The notes under the pieces are model-generated. The model was given only the letters and a program-made list of their open reading frames with translations. It was not told where the DNA came from and ran no database searches. DNA of 9,009 bases from Candidatus Brocadiaceae bacterium. GTDB lineage: Bacteria > Planctomycetota > Brocadiia > SM23-32. How positions within the stretch are numbered: position 1 is the first letter of the stretch; each line of letters opens with the position of its first letter. Made by a program: the position numbers and the translations under genes. Below, in pieces: positions 6,839-9,009 of the stretch. The stretch covers positions 1 through 9,009 of the forward strand of contig PUNP01000799.1 in NCBI GenBank assembly GCA_003551785.1, read 5' to 3'.

Positions 6839-6863
6839 CCCCGGCTTTCCCGGTAAAGCGGGG
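6839..6863. terminator. Hairpin between convergent genes, weak terminator candidate
   Basis: CCCCGGCTTT (6839-6848) pairs with AAAGCGGGG (6855-6863) around CCCGGT, with one bulged G. It lies 18 nt after the deacylase stop and faces the end of the GH130 gene at 6941, so it could serve both directions. Neither side has a real T-run, which weakens the call. Nothing else is recognised in the 119-nt gap. Confidence 0.35.
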
Positions 6864-6940
6864 ATGTTGCGTCTGCACTTATAGCATTCGGGCGAAGAGA
6901 CGGTGGAGAGTGTTGGTGATGCCATAGGGCACAATCGAGG

Positions 6941-7933
6941 TTAGCTAACCGGATCGATCAGATTCAGCAAGTCGTCGATATGCGCGGTGGCCAGGCACTG
7001 AACGGTATCGGCGGCACCATAGTAGATTTTGACTTCTCCATCAGGTTCAAGAATCGTGGCTCCGGGGAAAATGACGTAGTCGCGGAACCCCTTTGACTCA
7101 TAATCGTATTCAGGTTCTGGTACCAGGACAGGCCCTTTCGAAAGCCCGATCAGTTTATAGGGATTGTCCTTGTCCAACAAAATGAGCCCGGCGGAATAGC
7201 GTTTGGGCCAATTACCGCTCCAGCCCCAACCGGAACGTGAATCATCACGGTCCACACCATGGATCATCGCCAACCATCCCCTGGGCGTTTTAACAGGCGG
7301 GCCGGCCGGCCCCATCTTATCATTGACCCAGGGTAGATGCTTGTCATCGTTAGGAAGAAGCAGCGCGCTGTCGCCCCAGTAACGGCCTTCGGGCGAGGAC
7401 GAAATCCACGTATGGAAACGCTGTCCGTTTCCCACGAAAGGGCGTTCGAGCCGGATTATTTTACCGTCAATCCGTTCAGGGAAAATCACGTGATTGCGAT
7501 TCCTCGGCACACAGATATTTTTTATTTCCCAATCGTTGAAATCCTCCGTGACCGCCGTCACCGTGACCTCTCCTCCCCCCATGGAGGTCCATGCTGTCAA
7601 CCAGACCCTGCCCTCCAGCACTGTCAGCCGAGCATCACGCAGTCGGTAGAGGAAATGATCCGGTCGGTTATGGAACAGAGGTTCCGGTGCGACCGTCCAG
7701 TGAATGCCGTCATCACTGGTGGCCAGCCCCTGGTTGACTCCGTGGAGTTCTTTCTTTTCGGGGTCTCCGAAATCGTTTCTAAAGACCATTACGTATTTTC
7801 CCTGGTATTTGCAGACACCGGCATTGAACACAAGAGTGGCATGATAAGGCACATCGTCGGCACGGAGTACCGGGTTGCCGGGATGACGTTCTATACACGG
7901 GGCCGTTGTCCATCTGTATTTTTCTTTTTTCAA
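6941..7933 (-). CDS. GH130 family glycoside phosphorylase (beta-mannoside type likely)
   Basis: This 330-residue five-bladed propeller enzyme has no signal peptide, so it probably acts in the cytoplasm. GH130 enzymes mostly cleave beta-mannosides with phosphate, releasing mannose 1-phosphate. Family motifs: NPVL (20-23), FNAGV then GKYVMVFR (36-52), LRDARLTVLEG (98-108, in place of the usual EDPR), NRNHVIFPERIDGK (145-158), RLERPF (161-166), GPAGPPVKTPRGWLAMIHGV (208-227) and YYGAADT (304-310). D100 is the expected catalytic acid. R146, R164, K206 and H225 have almost the same spacing as the phosphate-binding Arg150, Arg168, Lys212 and His231 that I recall for the GH130_2 enzyme UhgbMP (catalytic D104), which supports a phosphorylase rather than a hydrolase. 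It starts at TTG, decided by a strong ribosome site. It is the last gene of a minus-strand run with another propeller glycosidase-like gene and a GH92-like remnant. Exact glycan substrate is open. Confidence 0.9.
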   Translation of the reverse strand: MKKEKYRWTTAPCIERHPGNPVLRADDVPYHATLVFNAGVCKYQGKYVMVFRNDFGDPEKKELHGVNQGLATSDDGIHWTVAPEPLFHNRPDHFLYRLRDARLTVLEGRVWLTAWTSMGGGEVTVTAVTEDFNDWEIKNICVPRNRNHVIFPERIDGKIIRLERPFVGNGQRFHTWISSSPEGRYWGDSALLLPNDDKHLPWVNDKMGPAGPPVKTPRGWLAMIHGVDRDDSRSGWGWSGNWPKRYSAGLILLDKDNPYKLIGLSKGPVLVPEPEYDYESKGFRDYVIFPGATILEPDGEVKIYYGAADTVQCLATAHIDDLLNLIDPVS

Positions 7934-7936
7934 ATT

Positions 7937-7944
7937 CCACCTCC
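7937..7944 (-). promoter_or_regulatory. Strong ribosome binding site fixing a TTG start for the GH130 gene
   Basis: On the minus strand GGAGGTGG ends 3 nt before TTG 7933-7931, and its GGAGG core lies 6 nt before it. The ATG at 7946-7944 just upstream is in another frame, and there is no in-frame ATG before the family-conserved N-terminus. Upstream, an AT-rich dip (7945-7980) contains a weak promoter-like pair, TTGGAG (7988-7983) and TGTAAA (7965-7960), 17 bp apart. An internal promoter is therefore possible but not supported strongly. Confidence 0.7.
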
Positions 7945-7995
7945 ATGAAACTTTTAAAATTTACAGTATATACAATCATGCTCTCCAACGGCGGT

Positions 7996-8143
7996 TTACC
8001 CTTTCGGCGCGTTTTCAGGCTGCATTTCCAATTCCAGTATTCCCCGCTTGCGCTTTCGGGTAAAACCACCTTGATGCAAGACTGCCCGGTTCCGGTATTT
8101 CTGTTTCTCCGTTGCCAAAGAAGGGGTCCGGATATTGAATCAT
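7996..8143 (-). pseudogene. Remnant of a GH92-like glycosidase gene with a large internal deletion (inferred)
   Basis: An ATG at 8143-8141 overlaps the stop of the upstream gene by ATGA and has an AGGTGG ribosome site 7 nt before it, the form of a translationally coupled operon gene. It opens a 42-codon frame (stop TGA 8017-8015) that reads YPDPFFGNGETEIPEPG and later FYPKAQAGNT. This resembles the N-terminus of GH92-like proteins, where GNT is normally followed by HPGA and PFGM. Here the match stops at GNT. In another frame the same DNA reads GILELEMQPENAPKG then TAA (7998-7996), which resembles the GH92 C-terminal pattern (GG-x-L-x-x-x-M-x-P). The junction lies around GGGGAATACT (complement of about 8036-8045). 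I infer that most of the gene, likely about 2 kb, was lost and the ends joined out of frame. The remaining distance to the GH130 start is 62 nt. GH92 members are mostly alpha-mannosidases. Alternatives are a real small protein or an assembly collapse. Confidence 0.42.
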
Positions 8144-9009
8144 ATTTTCACCACCTGAAATCCATATAATTTTGCCTCACAAAGATGAAATTTCAATTTG
8201 ACTGTTTTTCCTGCCAACTTACCGATTTCCCCTTTTTCCCATCGAACAGGCATTTTCACGGAATTACCGCACAGCCACGGGCTGTCATCTCCGCTGAAAC
8301 CGGCAATCGGCTGATTTTCAGCATCCAGCACTTCCACACGCAGAGCGCCGCTGGAGGCGGCTGAAAAGTTAAGTTCAAGTGTGCCCGGGTTGAATTTTAA
8401 GGGAGGAGTGATAAACCAACCGCCACGTAAGTCGGATTCGGCGCTGACAAAACCATCCCGACGCATCACCGCTCGTCCAATACCACTCATGCGTTCCGTG
8501 GCCTTTGGATCCGTAAAACCGTCATGATCACGGTTCGTCCCCTTGAAATAAAACCATATCTCGTCTTTTGTCACAACCGGGTTGGGAAGAACCCATACGC
8601 CGCGCGAATCAAAAGCCCCGTCGCTTCCCGCACCCAGGAATGGTCCCCGGTCAACGGCATGGTGAAAGCGGATTCCGTCGCGGCTGTAGGCAAGACGTGC
8701 ATCGATCACCGCAGGCCCAAGGTGGATGATGCGCTTGTCCATATTTTCAGGGTCGGGGCTGAATCCCCACTTTTCTTCTTCCGGTCTGTCCTTCCAGTGC
8801 CAGAAGGGTTGAGATATCATGAGATAAAGATCATCTGCTTCCGGATACTTAAAGACGCAGGCACCGTAATAATCTACCGGGGGTTTTTCGGTGGAGGTTG
8901 TCCATCTGGACATGTCAGTCTCATCAGCCTCCATCACCACCGTTTCGTTTTCCCAGTGCAGCAGGTCGTCGGACTCCAAACGCCTGACTTTTCTGTGGCT
9001 GAGGTTGCG
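8140..9009 (-). CDS. Five-bladed beta-propeller glycosidase-like protein, C-terminal part (start beyond right edge)
   Basis: The frame is open to the window end, so 289 residues of a longer protein are visible. A TTG at 8979 is in frame, but the ten codons before it continue the fold (HRKVRRLESDDLLHW), so it is not the start. Propeller features: SDDLLHWE (13-20), DLYLMISQPFWHW (60-72), ARLAYSRDGIRFHH (104-117), SDGAFDSRGVWVLPNPVV (129-146), IWFYFKG (151-157) and GIGRAVMRRDGF (176-187). These are typical of the GH43/GH32/GH130 superfamily, and D130 or D134 could be active-site acids. The last 80 residues form a beta-sandwich (GTLELNF, KTVKLKFHLCEAKLYGF) common at the end of this family, so the stop at 8140 is the natural one. 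No exact GH family can be assigned without the N-terminus. It heads the visible part of the operon leading into the GH92-like remnant and GH130. Confidence 0.75.
   Translation of the reverse strand, partial: RNLSHRKVRRLESDDLLHWENETVVMEADETDMSRWTTSTEKPPVDYYGACVFKYPEADDLYLMISQPFWHWKDRPEEEKWGFSPDPENMDKRIIHLGPAVIDARLAYSRDGIRFHHAVDRGPFLGAGSDGAFDSRGVWVLPNPVVTKDEIWFYFKGTNRDHDGFTDPKATERMSGIGRAVMRRDGFVSAESDLRGGWFITPPLKFNPGTLELNFSAASSGALRVEVLDAENQPIAGFSGDDSPWLCGNSVKMPVRWEKGEIGKLAGKTVKLKFHLCEAKLYGFQVVKI

Noticed and set aside
7337..7948. 203-codon plus-strand open frame
   Set aside because: It is antisense to the GH130 gene, which has an uninterrupted set of family motifs. The plus-strand translation is not recognisable.
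7779..8069. 96-codon minus-strand frame starting at GTG 8069
   Set aside because: It overlaps the GH130 start in another frame by over 150 nt and has no recognised motifs. The GH92-like reading of the two other frames explains the stretch better.
8140..8979. TTG at 8979 as the start of the propeller glycosidase-like gene
   Set aside because: The frame stays open to the window edge, and the ten codons before the TTG fit the propeller strand that continues after it. The gene is therefore partial.

Overview
The window holds two functionally separate gene sets, separated by a repeat-rich divergent intergenic region. It looks like a chromosomal stretch from a Gram-negative bacterium of the PVC group (Planctomycetota, Lentisphaerota, Kiritimatiellota or Verrucomicrobiota). 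The evidence is a giant exported 'PQQ-like' propeller protein with a methyltransferase-like insert, a protein type I know mainly from Planctomycetota and relatives, plus a lipoprotein 5'-nucleotidase and a glycoside-degrading cluster. Base composition is moderate. The phylum assignment is inference.

Layout from left to right. Positions 1-223 (minus) are the N-terminus of a lipoprotein 5'-nucleotidase-type metallophosphatase that runs off the left edge. Positions 249-422 are a 174-bp non-coding element with 24-bp imperfect terminal inverted repeats. Positions 438-5087 (minus) encode one 1549-residue exported protein: LamG-like, HEAT-like, propeller, methyltransferase-like fold, second propeller and malectin-like domains. 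Positions 5088-5837 separate two divergent genes and are packed with palindromes: a 12-bp-stem hairpin, a cluster bounded by TGGCCGAAAAG copies, a terminator-like hairpin, and a 114-bp nested inverted repeat whose arms differ mainly by compensatory changes. Positions 5838-6821 (plus) encode a succinylglutamate desuccinylase/aspartoacylase-family deacylase with an unusual metal-site motif. A convergent gap with one hairpin follows.

The right third (minus strand, read from 9009 leftwards) is a carbohydrate-degrading operon. It starts with a partial five-bladed-propeller glycosidase-like protein (8140-9009). Next comes a 148-bp stretch (7996-8143) that I read as the two ends of an internally deleted GH92-like glycosidase gene. 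A GH130 glycoside phosphorylase (6941-7933) follows, with a TTG start behind a strong ribosome binding site. GH130 together with a GH92-like gene would fit mannose-containing glycans, but the GH92 reading rests on short motif matches.

The observations most worth checking are the GH92-like deletion scar, the covarying nested inverted repeat at 5508-5621, the Asp in place of the usual metal-ligand His in the deacylase, and the SAM-methyltransferase fold inside an exported protein. I found no CRISPR array, tRNA, rRNA, integrase or transposase.
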